From Spongiibacteraceae bacterium (GTDB taxonomy: Bacteria; Pseudomonadota; Gammaproteobacteria; Pseudomonadales; Dasaniaceae): a DNA stretch of 32,690 bases. Shown in pieces: positions 1-9,903 of the stretch; the stretch's first letter is position 1, and each line of letters opens with the position of its first letter. The notes beneath the pieces are model-generated. The model ran no database searches, was not told the DNA's origin, and saw only the letters and a program-made list of their open reading frames with translations. The stretch lies in NCBI GenBank assembly GCA_030621845.1, contig JAUXHA010000022.1:1-32690 (forward strand), read 5' to 3'. A program made the position numbers and the translations under genes.

Positions 1-1
1 G

Positions 2-991
<990 letters not shown>

Positions 992-1007
992 TGGTGAGGC
1001 GAGTCGA

Positions 1008-2105
1008 GTGAATATCGGAATTGCAGGCGCGGGATTAATAGGACGCTTACTGGCATGGCAGTGTTTGCGTGCAGGTCACAGCGTCTCCCTGTTTGATCGA
1101 GACACTATTGATGGCGAAGGCAGTGCCGCCCGGGTGGCGGCGGCGATGCTGGCGCCCTATAGTGAAGCGGCTCATTGTCCGCGTGAAATCTTTGACTGGG
1201 GTGTGGCATCGATGGCGTTATGGCCACGGTTGATTCGCCAGCTCCATCAGGATACCGGGATAAATGTTCAGCTGGAACAAAACGGCAGTGTGGTGGTGGC
1301 TCATATCAGGGATACGGGTGAGTTGGATAATTTAATGCAACTGCTCGGTACCAAACTACCGGAGCATCAGGCGCAGATAACGCTGCTGGATCAACCGGCA
1401 CTGGCTTCTCTGGAGCCATCGCTGGCTGGGCGCTTCGAGCAGGGCATTTTTTTATCGGGGGAAGGTTGCCTGGATAACTGGGCGCTGCTGGATGCCCTGG
1501 CCGATGCGATTGACAGCCTCGGTGGCGAGTGGCACGCGGCGGTGAGCGTGGATAATGTGCAGCCCGGTCAACTGGATGTCGAGGGACAGCCGATCAGTTT
1601 CGACTGTGTTATTGATAGCCGTGGCCTGGGTGCGAAACCCAATCAGCCCGGTTTGCGGGGTGTGCGCGGCGAGGTGCTGTGGGTTCATGCTCCCGAGGTG
1701 TCATTGACGCGGCCGGTGCGTCTAATGCATCCGCGCTATCAATTATATATTGCACCCAAGCCACAGCAGCGTTACGTCATTGGTGCGACTGAAATTGAAA
1801 GTGAGTCGATGCAGCCTATTACGGTGCGCTCAAGTTTGGAATTACAATCGGCGCTCTACAGTATTGATACCGATTTTGCCGAGGCCAGTATTCTTAAAGC
1901 CTATGCCAATTGTCGGCCAGCCTATGTGGATAACCTTCCTCGCATTGATGTTGAAGAGGGTTTGATCAGTGTTAATGGTTTGTACCGTCACGGTTATTTA
2001 TTGTCGCCTTTGCTGTTGCAATTGGCGCTGGATAGTCTTGATGGCCAGGTGGAGCATCCGGTGGTGAGGCAGCAGTCGTCCATGCAGGAGGGTATTGCCC
2101 GATGA
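1008..2105 (+). CDS. thiO: Glycine oxidase ThiO (FAD-dependent)
   Basis: FAD enzyme of the DAAO family that oxidises glycine to the imine needed by ThiG for the thiazole ring; it is the oxygen-dependent alternative to the radical-SAM enzyme ThiH. The N-terminus is a Rossmann dinucleotide fold with GIAGAGLIG at residues 4-12, followed by SLFDRD and a run of small residues (SAARVAAAMLAPYSE), as in ThiO. The C-terminus has the family-typical NGLYRHGYLLSP. I chose the GTG at 1008 (MNIGIAGAG, 365 aa) because it puts the nucleotide-binding strand at the very N-terminus; the frame stays open upstream inside thiC but that extension is implausible. Its TGA overlaps the thiS ATG (ATGA at 2102-2105), which implies translational coupling. 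Using ThiO indicates an aerobic thiazole route. Confidence 0.93.
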   Translation: MNIGIAGAGLIGRLLAWQCLRAGHSVSLFDRDTIDGEGSAARVAAAMLAPYSEAAHCPREIFDWGVASMALWPRLIRQLHQDTGINVQLEQNGSVVVAHIRDTGELDNLMQLLGTKLPEHQAQITLLDQPALASLEPSLAGRFEQGIFLSGEGCLDNWALLDALADAIDSLGGEWHAAVSVDNVQPGQLDVEGQPISFDCVIDSRGLGAKPNQPGLRGVRGEVLWVHAPEVSLTRPVRLMHPRYQLYIAPKPQQRYVIGATEIESESMQPITVRSSLELQSALYSIDTDFAEASILKAYANCRPAYVDNLPRIDVEEGLISVNGLYRHGYLLSPLLLQLALDSLDGQVEHPVVRQQSSMQEGIAR

Positions 2106-2305
2106 TGACGCTGAGTGTTAATGGTGAAGAAAAAATCCTGGCGCTTAACAGTGTCATTGCCGATGCCTTACAGCAATGGGGCTACCAGTGTGAAGAAATC
2201 GCGGTGGCGGTGAATAATGAATTTATCCCCCGTTCGCATTACCAACAGCATCAACTGGCGGCAGATGACCGGGTGGATATTGTGGCACCGATGCAAGGTG
2301 GCTAG
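2102..2305 (+). CDS. thiS: Sulfur carrier protein ThiS
   Basis: Small ubiquitin-like protein (67 aa) that carries the thiocarboxylate sulfur for thiazole synthesis. It begins MMTLSVNGEE, contains the beta-grasp core and ends in the obligatory Gly-Gly (MQGG), the site that is adenylated and then thiocarboxylated. The first or the second Met (2102 or 2105) could be the start; 2102 overlaps the thiO stop. It lies directly before thiG, its partner. No thiF-type adenylyltransferase is seen in the window, so activation would rely on a ThiF/MoeB-like protein encoded elsewhere. Confidence 0.95.
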   Translation: MMTLSVNGEEKILALNSVIADALQQWGYQCEEIAVAVNNEFIPRSHYQQHQLAADDRVDIVAPMQGG

Positions 2306-2342
2306 GACTTAAGGCGTAGGGGTTAAGGTTTGGGGTGTGTGG

Positions 2343-3146
2343 ATGGATAATCGCTGGAGTGTGTACGGAAAAACCTTTGAGAGCCGATTCCTGATTGGCT
2401 CCTCGCTGTACCCGTCACCGCAGGTAATGCGCGATGCAGTACAGGCTTCGGGCGCTGAGATCATTACCGTATCGCTGCGTCGGCAGTCGCCAGAGCGAGG
2501 CGGGGGCGATACGATATGGGATTTTATCAAGCAGATGGATTGTACCCTGCTGCCCAATACGGCCGGTTGTCACTCGGTTAAGGAAGCGCTTACCCTGGCA
2601 CAGATGTCCCGCGAGATTTTCCAGACGCACTGGATCAAGCTGGAAGTGATTGGCGATGAGTATAATTTACAACCCGACCCGATTGGCACGCTGGAGGCGG
2701 CCAGGCAATTAATCAAACAGGGTTTTGAAGTGTTTCCCTATTGTACCGATGACCTGGTCCTGTGCCAGCGCCTGCGCGATGCGGGTTGCCAGGTATTAAT
2801 GCCATGGGGAGCGCCGATCGGCACCGGACGCGGTTTGATCAACCCCTATGCCCTGCAAACTATCCGCGAGCGTCTTCCCGATGTGTCATTGATTGTGGAT
2901 GCGGGGCTGGGCAAACCCTCCCATGCTGTGCAGGCCATGGAGTTAGGTTTTGATGCGGTGTTGTTAAACACCGCGGTAGCGCAGGCGGCTGATCCGGTGT
3001 TGATGGCCACGGCTTTTGCCGAGGCGATTAGTGCGGGCAGGAAAAGTTTTCTCGCCGGCGCCATGCCCCAGCGGCAAACAGCGAAGCCCAGTACGCCAAC
3101 CCTGGGCACGCCCTTCTGGCACCAGGAGGGTGTCGATGCTTCGTAA
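2343..3146 (+). CDS. thiG: Thiazole synthase ThiG
   Basis: TIM-barrel enzyme that builds thiazole phosphate from DXP, dehydroglycine and ThiS thiocarboxylate. Recognisable segments are [11 protein letters not shown] near the N-terminus, [23 protein letters not shown] with the Schiff-base lysine typical of the family, [31 protein letters not shown] and [10 protein letters not shown]. Length (267 aa from ATG 2343) is usual. A GTG at 2337 in the same frame is an alternative start: AAGG at 2325-2328 suits 2337, GGGG at 2332-2335 suits 2343. It is the fourth gene of the operon and sits 37 bases after thiS. Its DXP substrate comes from Dxs, encoded about 3 kb away on the other strand. Confidence 0.96.
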   Translation: MDNRWSVYGKTFESRFLIGSSLYPSPQVMRDAVQASGAEIITVSLRRQSPERGGGDTIWDFIKQMDCTLLPNTAGCHSVKEALTLAQMSREIFQTHWIKLEVIGDEYNLQPDPIGTLEAARQLIKQGFEVFPYCTDDLVLCQRLRDAGCQVLMPWGAPIGTGRGLINPYALQTIRERLPDVSLIVDAGLGKPSHAVQAMELGFDAVLLNTAVAQAADPVLMATAFAEAISAGRKSFLAGAMPQRQTAKPSTPTLGTPFWHQEGVDAS

Positions 3147-3172
3147 TGCAGCTGGCCAGGAAGAGTTAATTG

Positions 3173-4636
3173 ATGGGCAGCACTGAAAAACAAGCCATTG
3201 CCTGGACGATAGCCGGTGCTGACAGCGGCGGTGGCGCCGGGGTGCAGGCGGATTTACTGACCTTCCATGATTTTTCTGTTCACGGTTGCTCGGTGATTAC
3301 CGCGCTGACCGCACAAAATTCTTCCGCGATTGAGCATATTGCGGTGACCGGGACAGACAGCCTATTGGCCCAGATCCATGCCCTGGATACGGATCTGGGC
3401 GCCAGCGCAATCAAGCTCGGCATGTTGGCAAGTCAGCGGACTGTCGAGGCCATTATCCCTTACCTGAAAGCTTATTCGGGCTTCGTGGTTTGTGATCCGG
3501 TGATGCAATCCAGCAGCGGCACCCGCTTGCAGGATCCCGCCGGGGTACAGTTGTTTAAGCAACTGTTACCGCATGTTGACCTGTTAACGCCCAATATACC
3601 GGAAGCGGAGGCACTCACCGGCAGTAAAATTACTTCCACGGATGATGTGGTGGCCGCCGCCGCCCGGCTGTTGAGTCTGGGGGTGACGTCGGTGCTGGTG
3701 ACGGGCGGGCACTTTCCGGTGATACAAGGCCAGCGGCTGGATTACTGGACCGATGGCAGCCGGGCTTACTGGTTGGCGGCCGAGGCTATAGATTCCGTAC
3801 ATAGCCACGGCAGCGGTTGCACGCTGTCCGCTGCAATCACCGCAGCGATAGCGGCAGGTTATGAATTACTGGACGCACTGGTATTGGCCAAAGCCTATAC
3901 TACCGCAGGAATTCGCCATGCTCGGCCATTGGGCTGTGGGCCGGGGCCGGTTGCTCATCGAGGTTGGCCCGATCAGTTAGAGGATTTTCCTGTGCTGTCG
4001 ACAAGTCTGCCAGTGCCCATTAATTTTGCTGATTGCGCGGGTCCATTGGGTGTTTATCCGGTGGTTGATAGCTGCCAGTGGTTGGAAAAACTATTGCCGC
4101 TGGGAGTGAAAACGATCCAGTTACGGATCAAGGATAAAGCGGACGCTTTTGTTCGCCAGCAAATTCAACAGTCGGTACTACTGGCGAGGAAGTACGGTGC
4201 CCGCTTGTTTATTAACGACTATTGGTCACTGGCAATAGAGTACGGAGCCTACGGTGTCCACCTGGGACAGGAAGACCTGGACAGTGCCGATCTTCAGGCC
4301 ATTAGCGAGGCGGGCCTGCGGTTGGGGGTCAGTACTCACAGTTATTATGAAATCGCCCGAGCCCATGCCATTGGGCCAAGTTATATCGCTATAGGACCGA
4401 TTTATCCGACCACGACAAAAGTGATGAAATTCAGTGAGCGGGGGCTTGATCGTTTGCAGCAGTGGGTGGATTTGCTAGGGGCGTCCTATACCCTGACCGC
4501 GATTGGCGGAATTAGCCTGCAGCGAGTCCCTGCCGTTTTAAGCACCGGTGTTGGTAGCTGCGCTATGGTGACGGCGATTACCGAGGCGCAGGATGTCGAC
4601 CAGGTCACCCGGGAACTGTTGATATTACACCAGTAA
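3173..4636 (+). CDS. thiDE: Bifunctional HMP-phosphate kinase / thiamine phosphate synthase (ThiD-ThiE fusion)
   Basis: One 487-aa polypeptide joins two consecutive thiamine steps. Residues about 10-265 are the ribokinase-fold ThiD: IAGADSGGGAGVQADL at 13-28, CDPVM at 107-111, TPNIPEAE at 139-146 and the anion-hole motif SHGSGCTLSA at 211-220. Residues about 290-485 are a TIM-barrel ThiE: QLRIKDK at 316-322, GVHLGQEDL at 361-369, GVSTHS, GPIYPTTTK at 408-416 and AIGGI. A linker of roughly 25 residues joins them. The ATG at 3173 follows AGGAAGAG at 3158-3165 with good spacing; an in-frame TTG just before it is less likely. It is the last operon gene: ThiD phosphorylates the ThiC product and ThiE couples it to the ThiG product. 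ThiD-ThiE fusions are known in several bacteria. Confidence 0.95.
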   Translation: MGSTEKQAIAWTIAGADSGGGAGVQADLLTFHDFSVHGCSVITALTAQNSSAIEHIAVTGTDSLLAQIHALDTDLGASAIKLGMLASQRTVEAIIPYLKAYSGFVVCDPVMQSSSGTRLQDPAGVQLFKQLLPHVDLLTPNIPEAEALTGSKITSTDDVVAAAARLLSLGVTSVLVTGGHFPVIQGQRLDYWTDGSRAYWLAAEAIDSVHSHGSGCTLSAAITAAIAAGYELLDALVLAKAYTTAGIRHARPLGCGPGPVAHRGWPDQLEDFPVLSTSLPVPINFADCAGPLGVYPVVDSCQWLEKLLPLGVKTIQLRIKDKADAFVRQQIQQSVLLARKYGARLFINDYWSLAIEYGAYGVHLGQEDLDSADLQAISEAGLRLGVSTHSYYEIARAHAIGPSYIAIGPIYPTTTKVMKFSERGLDRLQQWVDLLGASYTLTAIGGISLQRVPAVLSTGVGSCAMVTAITEAQDVDQVTRELLILHQ

Positions 4637-4690
4637 AAGCCCGTGCCTTAGCTATACTTGAGGGTAATTGATCACTGTGAGTGCCCCCCT

Positions 4691-5341
4691 ATGTTATCTG
4701 TTGTAAGTCGATGCCTGGCCATCGTCATGATGGTGTTTGCGCTGCCTTTGTCTGCCGCTATGGATGTCCAGGTGCGTGGTCTTTTCAAGAACACCGCGGT
4801 ACTGGAGATCAATGGTCGACAGCAAATACTTAAAGTGGGGGAGACTAGCCAGGAGGGGGTGACCCTGGTGATGGCCAGTCCACGCCAGGCTGTTATCGAA
4901 GTCGATGGCGAGCAGCAAACCCTTGGCTTGAGCCAGCGTATCAGTAGCAGTTATCGGGTGGCGGAGAAAAAAGAGTTTTCCATTCCGCTTAATCGGGCCA
5001 GCCAATACATCACCACTGCCGAGATTAATGGCCGCCGCGTTAAGGTGCTGGTCGATACCGGCGCCAGTACCATTGCCATGAGCAGTGAGCAGGCCAGGCA
5101 AATTGGCCTGCGTTATGCAACCGATGGTGCCACGGTAACCGTGGCAACTGCCAGTGGTATGGCCCCGGCCCACGCGGTGGTGCTCAATACCGTTAACGTC
5201 GGGGGGATTACCGCGTCCAGGGTCAGTGCCATGGTGATACAGGGCAATTACCCCAGTGTGATGTTATTGGGGATGAGTTACCTGCAACACGTCAACATCC
5301 GCGAAAATGACGACATTATGTACCTTAAAAGCAAGTATTAG
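4691..5341 (+). CDS. Secreted retropepsin-like aspartic protease
   Basis: A 216-aa protein with an N-terminal signal sequence (about residues 1-23, hydrophobic CLAIVMMVFALPLSAA). A beta-rich N-terminal region of about 65 residues follows, then a single retropepsin-type domain. The catalytic motif is VLVDTGAST around residues 119-127 (DTGA), and a second family signature, LLGMSYL, lies near 192-198. One domain with one DTGA means it would act as a homodimer, as retroviral proteases and bacterial clan AA proteases do. The ATG at 4691 is preferred because it gives a clean signal peptide; an upstream in-frame TTG at 4658 would bury it. The preceding site has only a weak Shine-Dalgarno. The natural substrate is not known to me. 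It lies between thiDE and ribA on the same strand, with no clear functional link. Confidence 0.85.
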   Translation: MLSVVSRCLAIVMMVFALPLSAAMDVQVRGLFKNTAVLEINGRQQILKVGETSQEGVTLVMASPRQAVIEVDGEQQTLGLSQRISSSYRVAEKKEFSIPLNRASQYITTAEINGRRVKVLVDTGASTIAMSSEQARQIGLRYATDGATVTVATASGMAPAHAVVLNTVNVGGITASRVSAMVIQGNYPSVMLLGMSYLQHVNIRENDDIMYLKSKY

Positions 5342-5407
5342 TCTGCCTTGCTGGGAAGCCTGCGCTGGTACTGGTAGACTGTGCCCCTCGTTGAAATGGA
5401 GCCCACT

Positions 5408-5998
5408 GTGACCGCACGCTTTGTCGAATCTTCCAAATTACCCACCCAGTGGGGTGAGTTTGATATGCACGGGTTTGAAGATACCAGCAATGACAAAGAG
5501 CATGTGGTGCTGACCATCGGTGATGTCGCTTCGAATGAGCCGGTGCTGGCCAGAATTCATTCGGAGTGCCTGACCGGTGATGCCCTGTTCAGTATGCGCT
5601 GTGACTGCGGTGCCCAGCTACAGGAGGCGATGAGGAAAATCGCTGAAGCGGGCTGTGGCGTGCTGATGTACCTGCGTCAGGAAGGTCGCGGTATCGGGCT
5701 GATGAATAAGATAAAGGCCTACAAATTACAGGATGCCGGAGCCGATACGGTTGAGGCCAATGAGCAGTTGGGTTTTGGTGCCGATATGCGTGACTACAGT
5801 GTTTGTAAAATTATGCTGGGTCATCTGGGTGTGACCCGCGTGCGGCTGCTGACCAATAATCCAGGCAAGGTCAATGCGCTCTCCGAGCAGGGTATTGACG
5901 TGGTTGAACGCATCCCGTTGCAAACCGGCCACAACCCGCACAATGCAAAATATCTCGCTACCAAAGCCGGCAAGCTTGGCCACTTAATGAATGAATGA
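5408..5998 (+). CDS. ribA: GTP cyclohydrolase II RibA
   Basis: First enzyme of riboflavin synthesis: it opens the imidazole ring of GTP and removes formate and pyrophosphate. The zinc site [18 protein letters not shown] (Cys-X10-Cys-X-Cys) is complete, followed by [10 protein letters not shown], the arginine-containing GTP-binding stretch, and [10 protein letters not shown] set the start at GTG 5408 for two reasons: GGAG at 5398-5401 is correctly spaced, and the resulting 196-aa protein aligns at its N-terminus with E. coli RibA, which has the same length. ATG 5396 and GTG 5381 in the same frame lack a good ribosome site. It is a stand-alone RibA, not a RibBA fusion. The gene converges on dxs with only 12 bases between stops, leaving no room for a separate terminator. 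Confidence 0.95.
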   Translation: MTARFVESSKLPTQWGEFDMHGFEDTSNDKEHVVLTIGDVASNEPVLARIHSECLTGDALFSMRCDCGAQLQEAMRKIAEAGCGVLMYLRQEGRGIGLMNKIKAYKLQDAGADTVEANEQLGFGADMRDYSVCKIMLGHLGVTRVRLLTNNPGKVNALSEQGIDVVERIPLQTGHNPHNAKYLATKAGKLGHLMNE

Positions 5999-6010
5999 TT
6001 TGCATTGGTT

Positions 6011-7918
6011 TTAAACGCTTTTGCGTTCGGCGCTGGACAGACTTTTCAGTTTTTCTTCAATGGTTTTCAATATTCCACTTTGATCCAGGCCACAGTCGGC
6101 CAGCATAGTGGAGTGCTTGTCGTGCTCAATGTATTGGTCGGGCAGACCCAGCTGCAGCACTGGCATCACGATACCTACGCAGCTCAAGTATTCACTGACC
6201 GCTGATCCGGCACCACCCATTAGTGCATTTTCTTCGAGGGTCACCAATAGCTCATGACTGTGAGCCAGTTCATTGATCAGGGCTTCATCCAGGGGTTTCA
6301 CAAAACGCATATCGGCTACAGAGGCATTAAGTTGTTCTGCGGCGGCCATGGCAGCGGGTAACAAGGTACCAAAATTCAGAATGGCAACACTGTGCCCCTT
6401 GCGTTTGCGAACCCCTTTACCGATTGCCAGCGCCGTCATTTCCTGTTCGATCAATGCGCCGGGACCGTTGCCGCGGGGATAGCGGACAGCGGCGGGTCCC
6501 GGGTAAAGAAAGCCGGTGTAGAGTAATTGTCGGGTCTCATTTTCATCGGAAGGTGCCATGATCACCATATTGGGCAGGCAGCGCAGGAAGCTGAGGTCGA
6601 AGGCGCCGGCATGGGTTGGGCCGTCTTCGCCAACCAGGCCGGCGCGATCAATACCCAATAATACATCGAGGTTTTGCAGGGCAACGTCGTGAATTAACTG
6701 GTCGTAGCCGCGCTGGAGAAAACTGGAATAAATAGCCACTACGGGTTTTAAGCCATCACAGGCCATGCCCGCCGCCAGCGTGATAGCGTGTTGCTCGGCA
6801 ATGGCTACATCGTGAAACCGTTGCGGGTAGCGCTGTTCAAAGTCGTTCATGCCAGAGCCTTCGCCCATGGCCGGTGTAATACCAATCAGGCGCGGCTCAC
6901 TGGCCGCCATGTCACAAAGCCAGTCACCAAAGACCTGTTGGTATTTAGGCCCTTTGGCTTGGGTAGAGGTGGAGCTTAGCTGGGGTTTAACTTCAATTTT
7001 GTTAATGGCATGATAGCCGACCGGATCTTGCTCGGCGGGGGCAAAGCCCTTGCCCTTTTGCGTCATGATATGCAGCAGTTGCGGGCCGGGCAGTTCACGC
7101 ATATTGCTGATGGTGGACACCAGGGTCGTCAGGTCGTGGCCATCAATGGGGCCAATATAATTAAAACCCAGTTCCTCAAATAAGGTACCCGGCGCGACCA
7201 TGCCCTTCATGTCTTGTTCAACGCGTTTGGCAAAACCCAGTGCAGGGGGCATTTTTGATAGTACCTTTTTACTGCCTTCACGCAAGTTGTTGTAGGTTTT
7301 GCTGGCCCAAATTTTTGAAAAATAGGTGTTCAGTCCACCCCGGTTGTGGGAAATGGACATCTGGTTGTCATTCAAAATAACCAGCATATTGGCATCGACA
7401 TGGGCGGCGTGATGGAGTGCCTCGAAGGCCATGCCCGCGGTCATGGCACCGTCACCGATTACGGCGACGATTTTCCTGTCGATGTTTTGCTGTTGGGCGG
7501 CGATGGCCATACCCAGTGCGGCACTGATGCTGGTGCTGGAATGACCTACGCCAAAGGTGTCGTATTCACTTTCGCTGCGCTTGGGGAAGCCGGCCAGGCC
7601 TTTGCTGCTGCGAATACTGTGCATTTGCTCGCGCCGACCGGTGAGAATTTTATGCGGATAGGTCTGGTGTCCTACATCCCAGACAATGCGATCCTCGGGG
7701 GTGTTATAGGCGTAGTGCAGGGCAACGGTAAGCTCTACAACGCCCAGGCCAGCACCAAAATGGCCGCCGGTTTGGCCCACGGTATACAAAAGGAATTCCC
7801 GTAATTCTCGAGCCAGCTGCGGCAACTGTTGCTCTTCCAGCTCACGCAATTGTGCAGGGAAATCGATGCTATTGAGCAGCGGCGTTTCCGGGCGTGAACG
7901 GGGTATTTCGGTAAACAT
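6011..7918 (-). CDS. dxs: 1-deoxy-D-xylulose-5-phosphate synthase Dxs
   Basis: Thiamine-diphosphate enzyme that condenses pyruvate with glyceraldehyde 3-phosphate, the first step of the MEP isoprenoid pathway; DXP also feeds thiazole and pyridoxal synthesis. The 635-aa protein shows the transketolase-like order: GGHFGAGLG (His53), [10 protein letters not shown] at 81-90, GVGHSSTS, the TPP/Mg motif GDGAMTAG beginning at 155 with a downstream Asn (ILNDN), then the pyrimidine domain with AIAEQHA containing the catalytic Glu, GEDGPTH, and the C-terminal domain. ATG 7918 has TTGGAG just upstream; the frame extends a further 66 codons upstream but without homology. Last gene of xseB-ispA-dxs, 118 bases after ispA. 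It requires the cofactor made by the neighbouring thi operon. Confidence 0.97.
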   Translation of the reverse strand: MFTEIPRSRPETPLLNSIDFPAQLRELEEQQLPQLARELREFLLYTVGQTGGHFGAGLGVVELTVALHYAYNTPEDRIVWDVGHQTYPHKILTGRREQMHSIRSSKGLAGFPKRSESEYDTFGVGHSSTSISAALGMAIAAQQQNIDRKIVAVIGDGAMTAGMAFEALHHAAHVDANMLVILNDNQMSISHNRGGLNTYFSKIWASKTYNNLREGSKKVLSKMPPALGFAKRVEQDMKGMVAPGTLFEELGFNYIGPIDGHDLTTLVSTISNMRELPGPQLLHIMTQKGKGFAPAEQDPVGYHAINKIEVKPQLSSTSTQAKGPKYQQVFGDWLCDMAASEPRLIGITPAMGEGSGMNDFEQRYPQRFHDVAIAEQHAITLAAGMACDGLKPVVAIYSSFLQRGYDQLIHDVALQNLDVLLGIDRAGLVGEDGPTHAGAFDLSFLRCLPNMVIMAPSDENETRQLLYTGFLYPGPAAVRYPRGNGPGALIEQEMTALAIGKGVRKRKGHSVAILNFGTLLPAAMAAAEQLNASVADMRFVKPLDEALINELAHSHELLVTLEENALMGGAGSAVSEYLSCVGIVMPVLQLGLPDQYIEHDKHSTMLADCGLDQSGILKTIEEKLKSLSSAERKSV

Positions 7919-8036
7919 AGTGCTCCAATCGGTTTCTAACCGGGGTGGGACGGGATTGTAACCTAAGCGACCGTTGAAAAATGCACTTTTTCGACTGACT
8001 GTCGCTGATAGCCGGGGCATTAGTGTAATCGGGCGC

Positions 8037-8957
8037 CTAGTGGCTTCTGGAAATGATATAGCTGGCGAGTTCACGCAGTGGCTGAGCCTGGCGGCCAAAA
8101 CAATCCAGTGCTTCAAGGGCTTGCTGGTGCAGCTTTTGAGCCTTTTCCCTGGCAGCTTCCAACCCTAGCAGGCTTGGATAGGTGGGTTTATTCAATGCCT
8201 GGTCGGCGCCTTGCTGCTTGCCCAGGGTGGCGGTGTCGCCCTCAATATCGAGAATATCGTCTTGCACCTGAAAGGCCAGGCCTATGGCTTCGGCATATTC
8301 ATCCAGTGCCTGCAATTGTGTCGGTGTGGCACCCGCGTAATGGGCCGCCATGGTTACGGCTGCGCGGATCAGGGCACCGGTCTTTAAGCGGTGTAGTGTC
8401 TCCAGGTGGTCGAGGTTTATCTCCTGATTGGTTGCGGCCAGGTCAATGGCTTGCCCGCCGACCATGCCGGTTTGTCCTGAAGCGGCCGATAATTGCTTAA
8501 TCAGCTGCAGTTTAGTTTCGGCATTGGCGCCGTTTAGCTCTGTAATGATTTCAAACGCCCTGGCCTGCAGTGCATCGCCAGCGAGGATGGCGGTGGCCTC
8601 ATCAAAGGCGCGGTGACAACTGGCCTGCCCTCGACGCAGGTCGTCATCATCCATGGCCGGTAGGTCATCGTGAATCAGCGAATAGGCGTGAATCATTTCC
8701 AGCGCGCTGGCCAGTTGGTCCAGTCCCTCCGGGTCATTATCGTCGGTGATAGCCGCAGCGGAGGCATAGACTAATAAGGGCCTGACCCGCTTGCCGCCAT
8801 TGAGTAAACTGTAGCGAATGGCCTGTTCCAGGCGTGCTAAATGAGGGCGGCTATCGGTGTGGCTAAAAGACGAAGTAAAGCTGCCCAGATTGACCGCCAG
8901 TGCGGTATTAATCCTGTGCTGGCATTGCCGCAGGTAGTCATCGAAGGAGAAATTCAT
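8037..8957 (-). CDS. ispA: Farnesyl diphosphate synthase IspA (short-chain polyprenyl synthase)
   Basis: Trans-prenyltransferase that adds IPP to DMAPP and geranyl diphosphate to give farnesyl diphosphate for quinones, undecaprenyl carriers and other isoprenoids. The 306-aa protein has GGKRVRP at 54-60, the first Asp-rich motif DDLPAMD at 97-103 followed by [16 protein letters not shown], and the second Asp-rich motif QDDILD at 232-237, then GK. The two-residue insertion in the first motif (DDX4D) is the bacterial FPP/GGPP type. Its ATG overlaps the xseB stop (TGATG arrangement at 8954-8957), so the two are translationally coupled. Product chain length (C15 rather than C20) is inferred from context and E. 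coli-like arrangement. Confidence 0.95.
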   Translation of the reverse strand: MNFSFDDYLRQCQHRINTALAVNLGSFTSSFSHTDSRPHLARLEQAIRYSLLNGGKRVRPLLVYASAAAITDDNDPEGLDQLASALEMIHAYSLIHDDLPAMDDDDLRRGQASCHRAFDEATAILAGDALQARAFEIITELNGANAETKLQLIKQLSAASGQTGMVGGQAIDLAATNQEINLDHLETLHRLKTGALIRAAVTMAAHYAGATPTQLQALDEYAEAIGLAFQVQDDILDIEGDTATLGKQQGADQALNKPTYPSLLGLEAAREKAQKLHQQALEALDCFGRQAQPLRELASYIISRSH

Positions 8958-9205
8958 GCGTCGCTGGCTTCCCCATTACTGTCCAGTTCGATCGCTTTCA
9001 GTTTGCCGTTTTCTTCCAGCAATAACTGTACTTTTTGTTCTGCTGTGGCCAGCGCTGTCTGGCACTCGCGGGTTAACTTAATCCCTTGTTCAAAGGCTTT
9101 TAGCGAATTTTCAAGGCTTAAATCTCCGCCTTCCATCTCCTCGACCAATGTTTCCAGTTGGTCCAGGGCTTGTTCAAAATCTATTGATTGTTTAGCTTTC
9201 GCCAT
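8954..9205 (-). CDS. xseB: Exodeoxyribonuclease VII small subunit XseB
   Basis: Small helical subunit (83 aa) that binds XseA to form exonuclease VII, which degrades single-stranded DNA from either end. The sequence [25 protein letters not shown] followed by [11 protein letters not shown] matches the XseB family closely and is predicted to be a long helical hairpin. I chose ATG 9205 (MAKAKQ), preceded by GGAGAG; the open frame continues 43 codons upstream but reads as noise. First gene of the xseB-ispA-dxs operon, a conserved gammaproteobacterial order. The large subunit xseA is not in the window. Confidence 0.95.
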   Translation of the reverse strand: MAKAKQSIDFEQALDQLETLVEEMEGGDLSLENSLKAFEQGIKLTRECQTALATAEQKVQLLLEENGKLKAIELDSNGEASDA

Positions 9206-9250
9206 GGAGTCTCTCCGGCAGTGACGTGGGTGGGATAGAAATGAGGCGCA

Positions 9251-9279
9251 ATTATAAAATATTAGGGCTACACTGTAAG
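9251..9279 (-). promoter_or_regulatory. Probable sigma-70 promoter of xseB-ispA-dxs
   Basis: Read on the minus strand: CTTACA (-35, 9279-9274, four of six consensus bases), a 17-base spacer, and a perfect TATAAT (-10, 9256-9251). This predicts a transcript start near 9244 and a leader of about 40 bases ahead of the xseB ATG at 9205. It lies in the 109-base divergent gap between xseB and the HNH gene. Confidence 0.6.
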
Positions 9280-9314
9280 CAAGTGAATTCAGTATTTGAA
9301 TTGAGGCTGGGCCT

Positions 9315-9884
9315 TTGCATATATTGAGACTCAATCAGGCAGGTCAACCGCTGGAATGGTTAAACTGGCAGGATACCGTCGGTCTTTATTCACGAAATCT
9401 GGTGTGTTGGAGCCTGGGTGAAACGATCTACCGCATTCGCGGTGGCTGGAATCGCTTGTCGGGTCATCGCAGCTTGATAGAATTGCCCAGTATTGTGGCC
9501 TGCCATGGTGCCCGGTTTGAACAACCGCGAATCAATCCTCCATTGACCAATCGCACGCTGTTTGAACGCGATGGTTACCAGTGTCTCTATTGTGGAAAAA
9601 TCTTCAATTATTCGACATTAACCCGCGATCATATCTTACCTCGCTCCAGGGGTGGGCGTGATGTCTGGAAAAATCTGGTGGCGGCCTGCCGGCGCTGTAA
9701 TCAATACAAGGGCAACCGGACCCTGGAAGAAACGGGTATGGAATTAATTGCCCTGCCCTATCGTCCCAATCCGGCAGAGTATCTTGCCTTGGTGAACAGT
9801 CGCAGGATATTGGCAGACCAGGCTGATTTCCTCAGCAAGCAATTTTCTAACAATTGCCGCTGGCAGATGGCGGGCGGGCATTAA
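9315..9884 (+). CDS. HNH endonuclease family protein
   Basis: A 189-aa protein with a C-terminal HNH nuclease fold. Zinc-type cysteines C90XXC93 and C125XXC128 frame the active motif [14 protein letters not shown] (Asp105-His106), a downstream Asn120, and CRRCNQYKG (Asn129). This is the full set of HNH residues, so the domain should be active. The N-terminal 80 residues ([14 protein letters not shown], then [10 protein letters not shown]) are characteristic of a conserved stand-alone HNH family common in Gammaproteobacteria and Bacteroidetes, whose role I do not know; it carries no restriction-modification partner here. The start is TTG 9315 with GAGG at 9303-9306; no nearer ATG fits the conserved N-terminus. 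Its 3' end meets the hemerythrin gene convergently with 19 bases between. Confidence 0.85.
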   Translation: MHILRLNQAGQPLEWLNWQDTVGLYSRNLVCWSLGETIYRIRGGWNRLSGHRSLIELPSIVACHGARFEQPRINPPLTNRTLFERDGYQCLYCGKIFNYSTLTRDHILPRSRGGRDVWKNLVAACRRCNQYKGNRTLEETGMELIALPYRPNPAEYLALVNSRRILADQADFLSKQFSNNCRWQMAGGH

Positions 9885-9903
9885 CCGAAAACCCTGCGCC
9901 GAA

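Noticed and set aside
7346-7804. A 152-codon plus-strand open frame opposite dxs.
   Set aside because: It is antisense to conserved dxs sequence, with no ribosome site or recognisable motif.
7973-7995. AT-rich hairpin (GTTGAAAAA / TTTTTCGAC) in the 118-base gap between ispA and dxs, as a possible attenuator.
   Set aside because: The stem is mostly A-T pairs with a mismatch or G-U pair and has no following U-tract; too weak to call.
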